Part shown: positions 25,783-34,483 of the stretch, piece by piece
How positions within the stretch are numbered: the first letter of the stretch is position 1
Layout of the letters: each line of letters starts with the position of its first letter
Assembly: GCA_964371055.1 (NCBI GenBank)
Contig: CAYJLF010000007.1
Coordinates: 186,001 to 250,000 of the forward strand
Length of the DNA: 64,000 nt
DNA from: CAYJLF01 sp964371055
Lineage (GTDB): Bacteria; Eisenbacteria; RBG-16-71-46; CAIMUX01
Reading direction: 5' to 3'
Notes under the pieces: model-generated
Databases searched by the model: none
Seen by the model: the letters and a program-made list of their open reading frames with translations, nothing else
What the model was told of the DNA's origin: nothing
Translations under genes and position numbers: made by a program

Positions 25783-27335
25783 ACCGAAGCGTGGCGGAGC
25801 CGGGATACTCGTCGGTCGCTTCGCGCAACGCCCTGACCGCGGTCGCCGCGCGGGTCTCGGTGATCGCGGCGGGGTTGATTCTGACGCCGTTCATCCTGCG
25901 CCGCCTGAGTGCCGAGATCTACGGACTGCTCGTGGCGGTCGGCTCGGTTTACGAGTACCTCTCGCTGTTGCGGGGCGGGGTCGGAGGGGCGCTGCGGCGC
26001 TACGTGACCCTGCACCACCACGCCGGGAGACCGGACGAGGCGCGCGCCTTCTACGCGGCCGGTTTCTGGTGGGCCGGGATCCTGCGAACGGTCGTCCTGG
26101 CGGCCGGCCTGGCCCTGGCCTGGCCGATCACGGGGTTTCTGCGGCTCGACGCGGCGGTCCGGCCGGAGGCGGCGTTGGGCGTCGCGCTCGTCTTCGTGGC
26201 GGCGGTCGTGACCGACCAGGCGGCCCTCCTCCACATCCCGATCTACGCGACCGGACGGACCGCGTCGATCTCTTTGGTCCAGGCGGGACAGGGATGGGTG
26301 CGCGTCGCGTGCGTGATGGCGGCGCTGGCTTTCGTCGGGACGACGCTTCCGGTCTACGGCGGCGCGCTGATCGTCGTGGAGCTGTTCGGGGTGGGGGCCC
26401 TGCTGGTGCTGGCCTACCGGGCCCGCACGGTCGGTCCCGCGATCCCGCGCCCGCAACTCGGCGACCGCACGCTGCGACGGGAGCTCTTCCGCTACGGCGG
26501 CCTGGCCCTGCTGTCGCAGGCGGCCGTCCTGCTCTACGTTTCGACGGACAACCTCCTGATCGGACGGTTCTACGGTTCGGAGCAGGTGACCCACTACTCG
26601 CTCGGAGCCCGCTGGGTCCCGCTGGTGCAGGGATTCCTCATGGCGGCCGTCTCGGGCCTGACGCCGATCTTCACCTCGATGGAGGCGCGCGGCGAAGCGA
26701 CCCGCAGCCGGGAGGCTCTCCTGCGGGTCGTCTCGGTCACCTCGGCGCTCGCGGTGCCGGCCTGTCTCGTTCCCTGCGTGGTCGGCGACCTCTTCCTTGT
26801 CCGATGGGTCGGCGAGGAGTACCGCTCCTCCGCCGTCTACCTCATCGTCATGCTCGCGCCGCTCGCGATCGATGGCGCGCTCGCGCCGGTCTGGATGGCG
26901 CTCCTCGCCCGGGGAAGGATCGGCTGGGTGGCGACCGGCGACCTCCTGGTGGCGCTCGGCAACGTCACCCTGAGCCTGGTCCTCGCGTTGGGATTCGGCC
27001 TGGGGCTCCTCGGCTTCGCTCTGGGAAACACCGCGGCGGTCCTGGCCAAGAATCTCCTTCTGCGGCCGATCGTGGCGCGCCGGGATCCGGCCACGCCCCC
27101 GTTTCGCCAGGTGCTCGCGCCCTTCGGGCGCGCCGTCGCCGGGGCGGCGCCCGGTCTTCTGCTCCTCGGGCTGGCCCGGCCGCTCATCGGCGGCAGCCTG
27201 CCGGTCGTCATGCTGGGCGGAATGGTCGGGGGGGCGATCGCGCTCGCCGGCGCTCTCCTGGCGACGGTCGGTCCCACCGGATTGCGAAACCTGATCGCGT
27301 TGGTATCCAAAGCCGGGAGACTCAGGCGGCCTTGA
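25779..27335 (+). CDS. Polysaccharide flippase (Wzx/MVF-like membrane protein)
   Basis: A 518-residue protein with about 12-14 hydrophobic spans and the N-terminal arrangement of the oligosaccharide flippase superfamily ('FILRRLSAEIYGLLVAVGSVYEY'). Basic loops, such as 'YVTLHHHAGRPDEARAFY', separate the spans. It probably moves a lipid-linked oligosaccharide across the inner membrane. Its ATG overlaps the deacetylase stop. Its TGA abuts the TGA of the converging glycosyltransferase, the two stops together reading TGATCA. The repeat-unit substrate cannot be predicted. Confidence 0.85.
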   Translation: MNRSVAEPGYSSVASRNALTAVAARVSVIAAGLILTPFILRRLSAEIYGLLVAVGSVYEYLSLLRGGVGGALRRYVTLHHHAGRPDEARAFYAAGFWWAGILRTVVLAAGLALAWPITGFLRLDAAVRPEAALGVALVFVAAVVTDQAALLHIPIYATGRTASISLVQAGQGWVRVACVMAALAFVGTTLPVYGGALIVVELFGVGALLVLAYRARTVGPAIPRPQLGDRTLRRELFRYGGLALLSQAAVLLYVSTDNLLIGRFYGSEQVTHYSLGARWVPLVQGFLMAAVSGLTPIFTSMEARGEATRSREALLRVVSVTSALAVPACLVPCVVGDLFLVRWVGEEYRSSAVYLIVMLAPLAIDGALAPVWMALLARGRIGWVATGDLLVALGNVTLSLVLALGFGLGLLGFALGNTAAVLAKNLLLRPIVARRDPATPPFRQVLAPFGRAVAGAAPGLLLLGLARPLIGGSLPVVMLGGMVGGAIALAGALLATVGPTGLRNLIALVSKAGRLRRP

Positions 27336-28328
27336 TCATCGCGCGCGGGGAGTGCGCCGCCTCGACGCGATGTCGCGGCGCAGCAGGCGCAGTCGCAGGT
27401 TGAGGAGCGCAGAGACGGAGTGGAAAAGGGGCCGGGGAAGACGCGCCGCCAGGCGAAGCACCCGGGCCGACCGCGGCGGGACCCACGCGGGGAACTGGTC
27501 CAGGGCCGCGCGCAGGTCGTCGCGCGCTCCGGCATGCAGCCAGACTTTGCAGGCCTGCGCGGTCAGCCATCGGCCGTAGGGATCGAGCAGATGCGTTCGC
27601 CCCGGGACCTCCGCGCCGCGCCGGCGCAGCAGATGGAGCATCTCCCGGTAGGAATGCGGCGCGAGCAGATGGGTCAGGGAGTCGGAGCGCCGCACGTAGA
27701 CGGCGAGCGGCTCGTCCACAAATCCGATCCGGGGATGACGCAGCCCGATCCGCGTCCAGAGATCGACGTCCTCGCGCCGGGCGAGGGACCGATCGAAGTC
27801 GCCGACCTCCTCGAAACAGGAACGATGGACCAGGAGGGTCGAGGTCCAGATCACCGCGTCCCGCTCGAAGATGTCGAAGATGTTCTCGAACGCGTCTTTC
27901 ACGAGGCGGGACCGCCCGCGCGGCGTGAGTCCGCGCCTCTCCTCCGTGCCGTGGAGAGTCCGCTCCAGAAAAGCGGAGGCCGCCCATCGCAGCGCGGTCT
28001 CACGGGCCAGGAGCGCGAGGCCTTTCTCGAGACGGCGGGGAAGCCAGAGATCGTCGGCATCCAAAAAGGCGATCCAGGTTCCGCTCGCGTGTCGCAAGCC
28101 GAGGTTCCGGGCCGCCGCGGCGCCCCCGTTCGGTTGTCGGAGCACGCGGAGATTCAGCCCCTCGGCCCGGCCGGCGGCGATCTCGCCCGTACCGTCGGTC
28201 GACCCGTCGTCGATGACGAGGACTTCGTCCGGGGGACGCGTCTGCGCGCGGATCGAGGCGAGAGCGCCCGGCAGGTGCGAGGCGGCGTTGTAGGCCGGGA
28301 CGATGACCGTTACGGAGCCGGCGTCCAT
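27336..28328 (-). CDS. Family 2 glycosyltransferase
   Basis: A 330-residue protein. GT-A fold motifs are 'VIVPAYNAASHLPGAL', 'VIDDGSTDGT', 'NGGAAAARNLGL' and 'FLDADDLWLP' (DxD). Later 'RREDVDLWTRIGL' fits the ED acceptor motif. It transfers a sugar from a nucleotide donor, in the cytoplasm. The ATG at 28328 is chosen because GAGGAG lies nine bases before it; a GTG overlapping the upstream stop (28349) is possible. A positively charged C-terminal helix may touch the membrane. It follows the CsaB-like gene on the minus strand. Confidence 0.88.
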   Translation of the reverse strand: MDAGSVTVIVPAYNAASHLPGALASIRAQTRPPDEVLVIDDGSTDGTGEIAAGRAEGLNLRVLRQPNGGAAAARNLGLRHASGTWIAFLDADDLWLPRRLEKGLALLARETALRWAASAFLERTLHGTEERRGLTPRGRSRLVKDAFENIFDIFERDAVIWTSTLLVHRSCFEEVGDFDRSLARREDVDLWTRIGLRHPRIGFVDEPLAVYVRRSDSLTHLLAPHSYREMLHLLRRRGAEVPGRTHLLDPYGRWLTAQACKVWLHAGARDDLRAALDQFPAWVPPRSARVLRLAARLPRPLFHSVSALLNLRLRLLRRDIASRRRTPRAR

Positions 28329-28345
28329 CCCGTGGGGCTCCTCGT

Positions 28346-29590
28346 TCACGCCGATCGCCCGGTCAGCAGACGGTCGAGCGCGCGCTCGAAGGCCGCACCC
28401 GCATCTGCCCGGCAGACCCCGGCAAAGGCCTCCATGCGCTCCGCGATTTCGCCGGCGCGGGTCGATGCGCTTTCCAGGTTCCGGGTCAGGCGGAGCGAGG
28501 TGAGTTCGTTCATGGGAATCGTCCACTCCTCCAGCCCGGCCGCCAGGGCCAGCGCGTGCACCTTGGGATGATAGGAGAGCGTGACGGCCGGTCGGGCGGC
28601 CAGAATTGCCAGCACCAGCGCATGGAAACGCGTGACCACGACCACGCCGCAGGCCTCGAGCCACGCGCGCATCCCCTCGAACGTGGCGGGGGGCGTCGGA
28701 TCGAGGAGAAGTCCGTGGGCCGCCAGCGCCGGTGCCATCGCCGCCAGTTCCTCGGCGTCCTCGGTCTCGTGCAGCACGGCCGGTCGCACCCGCGCACTGG
28801 CGGGAAGAAAAGCGGCGATGCCCCGGCAGACCTCGTCGCGCCAGCGAGCGGCGTCGGCCGGCGCGAAGGAGGGAGCGGCATTGCGAAGGCGGATCGGGGC
28901 GAGGCCGACATCGATGGCGGATTCTCTGCCGGTCGGGCGCCGGGCGGATCCGTGGCCAGGCTCCAGCAAAAACGCCAGGTCGGGCGCAACCTCGACGCCG
29001 TCTTCCCGGCTGCGGTCGGGCGCGACCAGGATCCGGGACTCTTCGTCGCGCAGAAGCGTGGCCGAGGCGCGGCGTACGATTCGCCGCGCCACGCGGCGAG
29101 CGGCGGGCGGAAGAGGACCGGCGCCGACGCCCAGGAGCGCGACCGGCGTGCCGCACCGCTCGGCCGCCTCGGCGTGAAGCGCGTAGGCGAGCAGGCTGCG
29201 GGACGGGGGCCCGTACGACTGGAGAATCCCGCCGGGGCCGAGCAGCAGGAGACGGCACTGCTGCAGACGCGGGATGAGGGCGACGGCATCGCTTGGCGAA
29301 GTGCCTCGCGGGATCGCTTCGATGCCATGTTCCCGTCGGGTTCGTTCCGGGTCGAGGCTGGCCGCCACGACGCGCAGTCCGCGAGCCGCGAACCGGCGGC
29401 GCAGCACCTCGAGGAGGAGTTCGTCGCCGAGGTTTCCGACACCGAAGTAACCGCGCACGAGCACTTCGGGCTCGCGCGGTCCGGTGTACCGTGTCGCGCG
29501 AAGGATCGAGAGCCGGGCCGAGGTGTACGCGACCCGCGCGCGAACAGCCTCCAGCGCGGTCCGCAGCCGGCGGCGCAGGTCAGGACTCAT
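28346..29590 (-). CDS. Polysaccharide pyruvyl transferase (CsaB-like)
   Basis: A 414-residue protein. 'VLVRGYFGVGNLGDELLLE' matches the N-terminal hallmark of CsaB and WcaK-like enzymes ('G.GN.GDE'). Later 'LLLLGPGGILQSYG', 'LLGVGAGP' and 'VVVTRFHALVLAILA' (R-x-H) are also family features. CsaB adds ketal pyruvate from PEP to cell-wall polysaccharide, which anchors SLH-type surface proteins. The gene overlaps the CCA-adding enzyme gene by 11 bases and leads into the GT2 gene. In this Gram-negative setting, the acceptor is presumably a surface glycan. Confidence 0.88.
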   Translation of the reverse strand: MSPDLRRRLRTALEAVRARVAYTSARLSILRATRYTGPREPEVLVRGYFGVGNLGDELLLEVLRRRFAARGLRVVAASLDPERTRREHGIEAIPRGTSPSDAVALIPRLQQCRLLLLGPGGILQSYGPPSRSLLAYALHAEAAERCGTPVALLGVGAGPLPPAARRVARRIVRRASATLLRDEESRILVAPDRSREDGVEVAPDLAFLLEPGHGSARRPTGRESAIDVGLAPIRLRNAAPSFAPADAARWRDEVCRGIAAFLPASARVRPAVLHETEDAEELAAMAPALAAHGLLLDPTPPATFEGMRAWLEACGVVVVTRFHALVLAILAARPAVTLSYHPKVHALALAAGLEEWTIPMNELTSLRLTRNLESASTRAGEIAERMEAFAGVCRADAGAAFERALDRLLTGRSA

Positions 29591-31073
29591 GTTCGGACCC
29601 CTCGGATGGGTCGTCGGTCATGGCGGACGCTTCGCCGGCGGGCGCGATCGCCCGACCCGGCGCGGATCCGTCGCCCGCGCTCTCGGCTTCGTTCGCGAGG
29701 ATGACCCGCGCGCGGTCGAGCAGGCACGCCGCCTCGTTCCTTCCTGGATCGTCGATCACCTCCTCGAGGAGCGCATGCAGCAGCTCTCCGATGACCGGCC
29801 CCGGCGCCAGCCCGAAGGAGCGCATCAGGTCGTGGCCATCGATCGCCAGATCGCGAACCGTCAAGGCCGACTGCCGTTCGATCTCGAGGTCGATGCGGCG
29901 CCGCAACTCGCGCAGTTCGGGCGCCAGCCTCCGCTTGAGACCGTTACCGAGCGTGTCGGCCGCGCGCAGGGAGAAGAGATCGTCCAGATGCTCGCGGCCG
30001 ACGTCGCGCAGGAAGCGGCGCACGGCGGCATCGGTCCACTCCGGCCGGTAGTGGAACATGTGATGCTGCACGAGATGAGAGACACGCTGGCGTTCCTCGC
30101 CGGGGAAGCGGAGTCGCCGGAAGGCGCGGTCCACGATCCTCCGGCTGGCCGACTGGTGGGCGTGGAAGGTTCCCCCGTGGATGCCCTCGCCGCGCGTCTC
30201 GGGCTTGCCGGTGTCGTGGAAGAGGGCGGCCAGGCGCACGATCCGGTTCTCGGGCGGCGCGGCGTCGACCGCGGCGAGCGTGTGATGGAAGACATCGTAG
30301 GCGTGGTGGCGGTTCTGCGGAATTCCGTAGCAAGCGGCGAGTTCCGGCAGGACGCGGCGCAGGAGCCCTGTCTCGTGGAGGAGGGCGAGAGCGGACGATG
30401 GGAGGGGCGCGAGGAGGAGCTTCTGGAATTCGTCGCGGATCCGTTCGGCGGCGATCTTCTCGATCCGGGGAGCGCAGAGCACGAGCGCGCGATAGGTCCG
30501 CGGCTCGAGGTCGAAGTCGAGCTGCGCGGCGAAGCGGACCGCCCGCAGGAGCCGCAGGCCGTCCTCGGTGAAGCGTTCCACCGGATCGCCGACGGCGCGC
30601 AAGATGCGAGCCTCGAGGTCGGCGAGCCCGCCGGTCGGGTCGGAGAGCCGGCCGTCGAGCGGATCCCAGGCGAGGGCGTTGACGGTGAAATCACGCCGGA
30701 CCAGGTCGTCCTCGAGGTGGTCGGCGAACTGAACCTCGTCCGGGCGCCTCGCGTCGCTGTAGAGGCCGTCGCGGCGAAAGGTCGTGATCTCGTAGGAGGC
30801 GTCCTGATGGAGGACAGTGATCGTGCCGAAGCGCGCTCCCAGTTCGAGCGCGCGAGGGAAGAGCGCCCGGGTCCTCTCGGGTCGAAGATTGGTGGCGAGG
30901 TCCCAGTCAGAGACCCCGCGCCCGAGCAGGAGATCACGCACGGCGCCGCCCACGACCCAGGCCTCCCCTCCGGCCGCACGCAGGCGCGATGCCAGGTGCA
31001 GGACGGGAGGAGGCGCGGTCAAGGCTGCGCGATCAGGCCGATCCGACGGCTGCTTGTCCTCATGATTCTGCAT
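29580..31073 (-). CDS. cca: CCA-adding tRNA nucleotidyltransferase with HD domain
   Basis: A 497-residue protein. The class II nucleotidyltransferase head has 'WVVGGAVRDLLLG' and catalytic 'DWDLATN'. 'RRDFTVNALAWD' and 'EDGLRLLRAVRFAA' belong to the neck and body. An HD phosphohydrolase-like domain follows ('RIVRLAALFHDTGKP'). It adds or repairs the 3' CCA end of tRNAs. Both tRNAs in this window already encode CCA, so its role here may be repair. An Ala/Glu-rich tail of about 40 residues ends the protein. It may be transcribed together with the downstream envelope genes. Confidence 0.92.
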   Translation of the reverse strand: MQNHEDKQPSDRPDRAALTAPPPVLHLASRLRAAGGEAWVVGGAVRDLLLGRGVSDWDLATNLRPERTRALFPRALELGARFGTITVLHQDASYEITTFRRDGLYSDARRPDEVQFADHLEDDLVRRDFTVNALAWDPLDGRLSDPTGGLADLEARILRAVGDPVERFTEDGLRLLRAVRFAAQLDFDLEPRTYRALVLCAPRIEKIAAERIRDEFQKLLLAPLPSSALALLHETGLLRRVLPELAACYGIPQNRHHAYDVFHHTLAAVDAAPPENRIVRLAALFHDTGKPETRGEGIHGGTFHAHQSASRRIVDRAFRRLRFPGEERQRVSHLVQHHMFHYRPEWTDAAVRRFLRDVGREHLDDLFSLRAADTLGNGLKRRLAPELRELRRRIDLEIERQSALTVRDLAIDGHDLMRSFGLAPGPVIGELLHALLEEVIDDPGRNEAACLLDRARVILANEAESAGDGSAPGRAIAPAGEASAMTDDPSEGSEHES

Positions 31074-31092
31074 CGGTGACTCCGAATGACGG

Positions 31093-31101
31093 AGTATAGC
31101 A
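31093..31101 (-). promoter_or_regulatory. Putative extended -10 promoter of cca
   Basis: On the minus strand TGC-TATACT (TATACT at 31093-31098, TGC at 31099-31101), with no convincing -35. A start near 31086 leaves a leader of about 12 bases. Confidence 0.4.
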
Positions 31102-31142
31102 CCCGCGGGGCGTCCGAGACCTCCGCCCGGCGCCGCGTCGCG

Positions 31143-31865
31143 TCACGAACCGGATGCCTCGAGCGCGCGAGCCAGGCGACCGGCGGCGAGATCGGCCTGT
31201 CGGGTCGGTTCAGGCAGCCGGTAACCGCCGCCACAGCGGAGGACCAGCCGAACCGCGTCGTCGAGGCGGATCCGGTGCCCGATCGAGACATAGATCGGCC
31301 GCACGCCGGAGCGCGTGCGGACGACAGCGCCCATCACCTCGTCTCCGTCCAGGAGTGGCGCGGTCGATCCGCGGGCGGTGGCCGGTTCCCGGTGCGTGCC
31401 GACCAGACGCGACTTGGCGCAGCCGACCGAGGGAAGGTCGAGCAGGACTCCCAGGTGGCAGGCGAGGCCGAACCGACGGGGATGTGCGACCCCCTGGCCG
31501 TCGCAGAGGATGGCATCCGGCCGGATCCTGAGGCGCGCGAACGCGGCCAGCAGGGCGGGCGCCTCGCGGAAGCTCAGGAGTCCCGGCACGTAGGGGAAGG
31601 CAGTTGGCCGCACCGCGTCCGCCGCGTCGAGCAGCTCGAGGTGCGGAAGCGCGAAGACCCTGACCGACGCACAGAGGCGATCTCCGGCGATGGCGAGGTC
31701 GCATCCGGCGACCCGGGCGAGTCGACCGACCGCCACCCGTTCCGGGCGCACGCGGTGGCGCAGCTCTTCCTGGGTCTGGATCGCCTCCGCCGGAGCGAGA
31801 TCCCATCGGCAGGGCAGGACCGGATGGAGCCCCGAACAGCGGGCGGAGCGGGGAGATGCCTCCAC
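31143..31865 (-). CDS. nfi: Endonuclease V
   Basis: A 240-residue protein. Family motifs are all visible: 'VAGCDLAI' (catalytic D56), 'YVPGLLSFRE' (E101), 'DGQGVAHPRRFGLACHLG' (D122) and 'GCAKSRLVG'. It nicks DNA (or RNA) near deaminated inosine. The frame is open into the leuS start, but the GTG at 31865 has GGAGGT seven bases upstream and gives the expected length, so it is chosen. It is divergent from leuS and lies 70 bases before cca. Confidence 0.92.
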   Translation of the reverse strand: MEASPRSARCSGLHPVLPCRWDLAPAEAIQTQEELRHRVRPERVAVGRLARVAGCDLAIAGDRLCASVRVFALPHLELLDAADAVRPTAFPYVPGLLSFREAPALLAAFARLRIRPDAILCDGQGVAHPRRFGLACHLGVLLDLPSVGCAKSRLVGTHREPATARGSTAPLLDGDEVMGAVVRTRSGVRPIYVSIGHRIRLDDAVRLVLRCGGGYRLPEPTRQADLAAGRLARALEASGS

Positions 31866-31880
31866 GGGCCGGACCTCCGT

Positions 31881-31910
31881 TTGCGCCCTTCGCGCCGTTT
31901 CGACTATCCT
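31881..31910 (+). promoter_or_regulatory. Putative leuS promoter
   Basis: TTGCGC (31881-31886), an 18-bp spacer and TATCCT (31905-31910). It lies in the divergent gap between the endonuclease V start and leuS. Confidence 0.45.
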
Positions 31911-31986
31911 CGACCTTTTCAGCGGCCCAGCGATGAAGACGGCCGCGAGCGCATGGTCGGGGCAAGGGAAGACCGAAGGGCGGATC

Positions 31987-34470
31987 ATGTCAACTGAACA
32001 GCAAAGCAGGGATGGCGCCCACCCCGGATCCGAGGGGGGTGGACGGGGCTACGATCCCGCACGGATCGAACAACGCTGGCAGGCTTACTGGGAGCAGCAC
32101 CACCTGCACGAACCCGACCTGGACGCCGCGCTCCGTCCCTACTACACCCTCATGATGTTCCCCTACCCGTCGGCCGAAGGGCTGCACGTCGGCAACGTCT
32201 TCGCCTTCACCGGGGTCGACATCCAGGCGCGGTACCGCCGTCATCGCGGGCACACGGTCTTCGAGCCGATCGGTTTCGACGCCTTCGGGATCCACAGCGA
32301 GAACTATGCCCTCAAGGTCGGCACGCATCCGCTCCGGCTGATCCCCGGCAACATCGCGAACTTCCGTCGACAGCTGAAGCGGATGGGGCTGATGGTCGAC
32401 TGGTCGCGTGAGGTCAGCACGACCGATCCCTCCTACTACCGCTGGACGCAGTGGATCTTCCTCAAGCTCTACGAAGCCGGCCTGGCCTACCGGGCGAAGG
32501 CCTGGGTCAACTGGTGTCCGACCTGCGCCACCGTCATCGCCAACGAGCAGGTGATCGACGGATTCTGCGAGCGCCATCCCGAAGCCCGGGTGGAGAAGCG
32601 GGAAATGGAACAGTGGTTCTTCCGCATCACCGCCTATGCGCAGCGGCTGCTCGACAATCTTTCCTGGATCGACTGGTCGGAGACGACGAAGCGGGCGCAG
32701 GTCAACTGGATCGGTCGCAGCGAGGGGGCCGAGCTCTCCTTCCCGGTGGCGGGACGCGCGGAGCCGATCCGGGTCTTCACCACCCGCCCCGATACCGTCT
32801 TCGGCGCGACGTACCTGGTCCTGGCGCCGGAGCATCCGCTGGTCGACGAGCTGGCTGATCCGGCGCGGCGGGACGAGATCGAGGCCTACCGGGAGGCGGC
32901 GCGGGCCAAGGACCAGATCGAGCGGAGCGACGCCGGCCGCGAGAAGACCGGGCTCTATCTCGGCGCCGGCGCGACCAACCCCGCGACCGGCCGGGAGATC
33001 CCCATCTGGATCTCCGACTACGTGCTGATGGGTTACGGGACCGGCGCGATCATGGCGGTGCCGGCGCATGATACCCGCGACCACGAGTTCGCCACGAAGT
33101 TCGGCCTGCCGATCATCGAGGTGATCCGCGCACCGGAGGTGACCGGCGGCGCACCGGACGGAGACGAGGAGTGCTTCACCGGCGAGGGGACGATGGTCAA
33201 CTCCGGCCCGTTCGACGGGCTCCCTTCGGCCGAGGGGTGGACGCGGATCGTGGCGATGCTGCAGGCGAAGGGGTTGGGAATGCCGCGGGTGCAATACCGG
33301 CTGCGGGACTGGTGCATCAGTCGCCAGCGCTACTGGGGGCCGCCGATCCCGATGATCCATTGCCCGTCCTGCGGCATCGTTCCGGTGCCGGAGACGGACC
33401 TGCCGGTCACGTTGCCGGACGTGGAGGACTTCCGGCCGCTCGGCACCGGCGTGTCGCCGCTGGCGCGGGTCGAGGAGTTCCACCACGTCGCCTGTCCGCG
33501 CTGCGGGGGGAACGCGCGCCGGGACACCGACGTCAGCGACAACTTCCTCGACTCGGCCTGGTACTTCCTGCGCTACCCCTCGGCCCGCGATCCGGAGCAC
33601 GCGTGGCATCCCGAGCGGACGCGGGCGTGGCTGCCGGTCGATTTCTACATCGGGGGGAACGAGCATGCGGTGCTTCACCTGATGTACACGCGCTTTCTCT
33701 GCCTCGCCTTCCACGATCTCGGCTTGATCGAGTTCGACGAGCCGTTCCGGCGCTTCCGGGCGCACGGCCTCCTGATCAAGGACGGGGCGAAGATGTCGAA
33801 GAGCCGGGGCAACGTGGTCAACCCCGACTCCTATGTGGAGACCTTCGGCGCCGACACCTTCCGGATGAACCTCATGTTCCTCGGACCGTACGAGGAGGGG
33901 GGCGACTTTCGCGAGGCGGGGATCGTCGGCGTGCACCGGTTTCTCGATCGGGTCTGGAGGTGGTATGCGGAGGAACTCCCCCGGCATCCGGTCGGAGCGC
34001 TGCCTCGCTCCGCGCAGGTCAAACTGCACCAGACGATCGAGAAGGTCGGCCGCGATCTCGAGAGCCTCTCTTACAACACCGCGGTCGCCGCTCTGATGGA
34101 GTGCCTGAACGAGTTGCGGCCGCAGGCGGTGCGGGACCGGTTCGCGGCTGAGGCGTTCGTCGTCCTGCTCTCCCCGTTCGCGCCTCACCTGGCGGAGGAG
34201 TGCTGGGAGATGCTGGGCCATCCTCCCGCGGTCATCGACGCGTCCTGGCCGAGCTTCGATCCCGCCCTGACGGTGGAGGACGCGGTCGAGATCGCCGTGC
34301 AGGTGAACGGCAAGATGCGGGGGACCGTCACGGTGCCGCGCGACACGGGCGAGGATGCTGCCCGGGAGGCGGCGCTCGCGAACGAGAAAGTCGCCGCTCA
34401 CCTGGGTGGAGGCGCGATCCGGAAGGTGATCTTCGTCCCGAACCGCCTCATCAATCTGATCGGCGGTTGA
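31987..34470 (+). CDS. leuS: Leucyl-tRNA synthetase
   Basis: An 827-residue class I synthetase of normal bacterial length. The HIGH-type motif is 'HVGN' (67-70) in 'PYPSAEGLHVGNVFAFTG'. The CP1 editing domain has 'TTRPDTVFGATYLVLAPEH' and 'GTGAIMAVPAHD', the latter with the conserved editing Asp. 'KMSKSRGN' lies near 602-609, and a C-terminal anticodon and LeuRS-specific domain ends 'RKVIFVPNRLINLIGG'. It charges tRNA-Leu and hydrolyses mischarged products. ATG with a weak AAGGGCGG upstream. A zinc-type Cys pair is present in 'CPTC' and 'CPSC' segments. Confidence 0.97.
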   Translation: MSTEQQSRDGAHPGSEGGGRGYDPARIEQRWQAYWEQHHLHEPDLDAALRPYYTLMMFPYPSAEGLHVGNVFAFTGVDIQARYRRHRGHTVFEPIGFDAFGIHSENYALKVGTHPLRLIPGNIANFRRQLKRMGLMVDWSREVSTTDPSYYRWTQWIFLKLYEAGLAYRAKAWVNWCPTCATVIANEQVIDGFCERHPEARVEKREMEQWFFRITAYAQRLLDNLSWIDWSETTKRAQVNWIGRSEGAELSFPVAGRAEPIRVFTTRPDTVFGATYLVLAPEHPLVDELADPARRDEIEAYREAARAKDQIERSDAGREKTGLYLGAGATNPATGREIPIWISDYVLMGYGTGAIMAVPAHDTRDHEFATKFGLPIIEVIRAPEVTGGAPDGDEECFTGEGTMVNSGPFDGLPSAEGWTRIVAMLQAKGLGMPRVQYRLRDWCISRQRYWGPPIPMIHCPSCGIVPVPETDLPVTLPDVEDFRPLGTGVSPLARVEEFHHVACPRCGGNARRDTDVSDNFLDSAWYFLRYPSARDPEHAWHPERTRAWLPVDFYIGGNEHAVLHLMYTRFLCLAFHDLGLIEFDEPFRRFRAHGLLIKDGAKMSKSRGNVVNPDSYVETFGADTFRMNLMFLGPYEEGGDFREAGIVGVHRFLDRVWRWYAEELPRHPVGALPRSAQVKLHQTIEKVGRDLESLSYNTAVAALMECLNELRPQAVRDRFAAEAFVVLLSPFAPHLAEECWEMLGHPPAVIDASWPSFDPALTVEDAVEIAVQVNGKMRGTVTVPRDTGEDAAREAALANEKVAAHLGGGAIRKVIFVPNRLINLIGG

Positions 34471-34483
34471 GGTCGGGAGTCGG

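Noticed and set aside
31866..31988. Longer endonuclease V start at the ATG overlapping leuS
   Set aside because: It would add 41 unconserved residues across the leuS promoter; the GTG at 31865 has GGAGGT and gives the family length.
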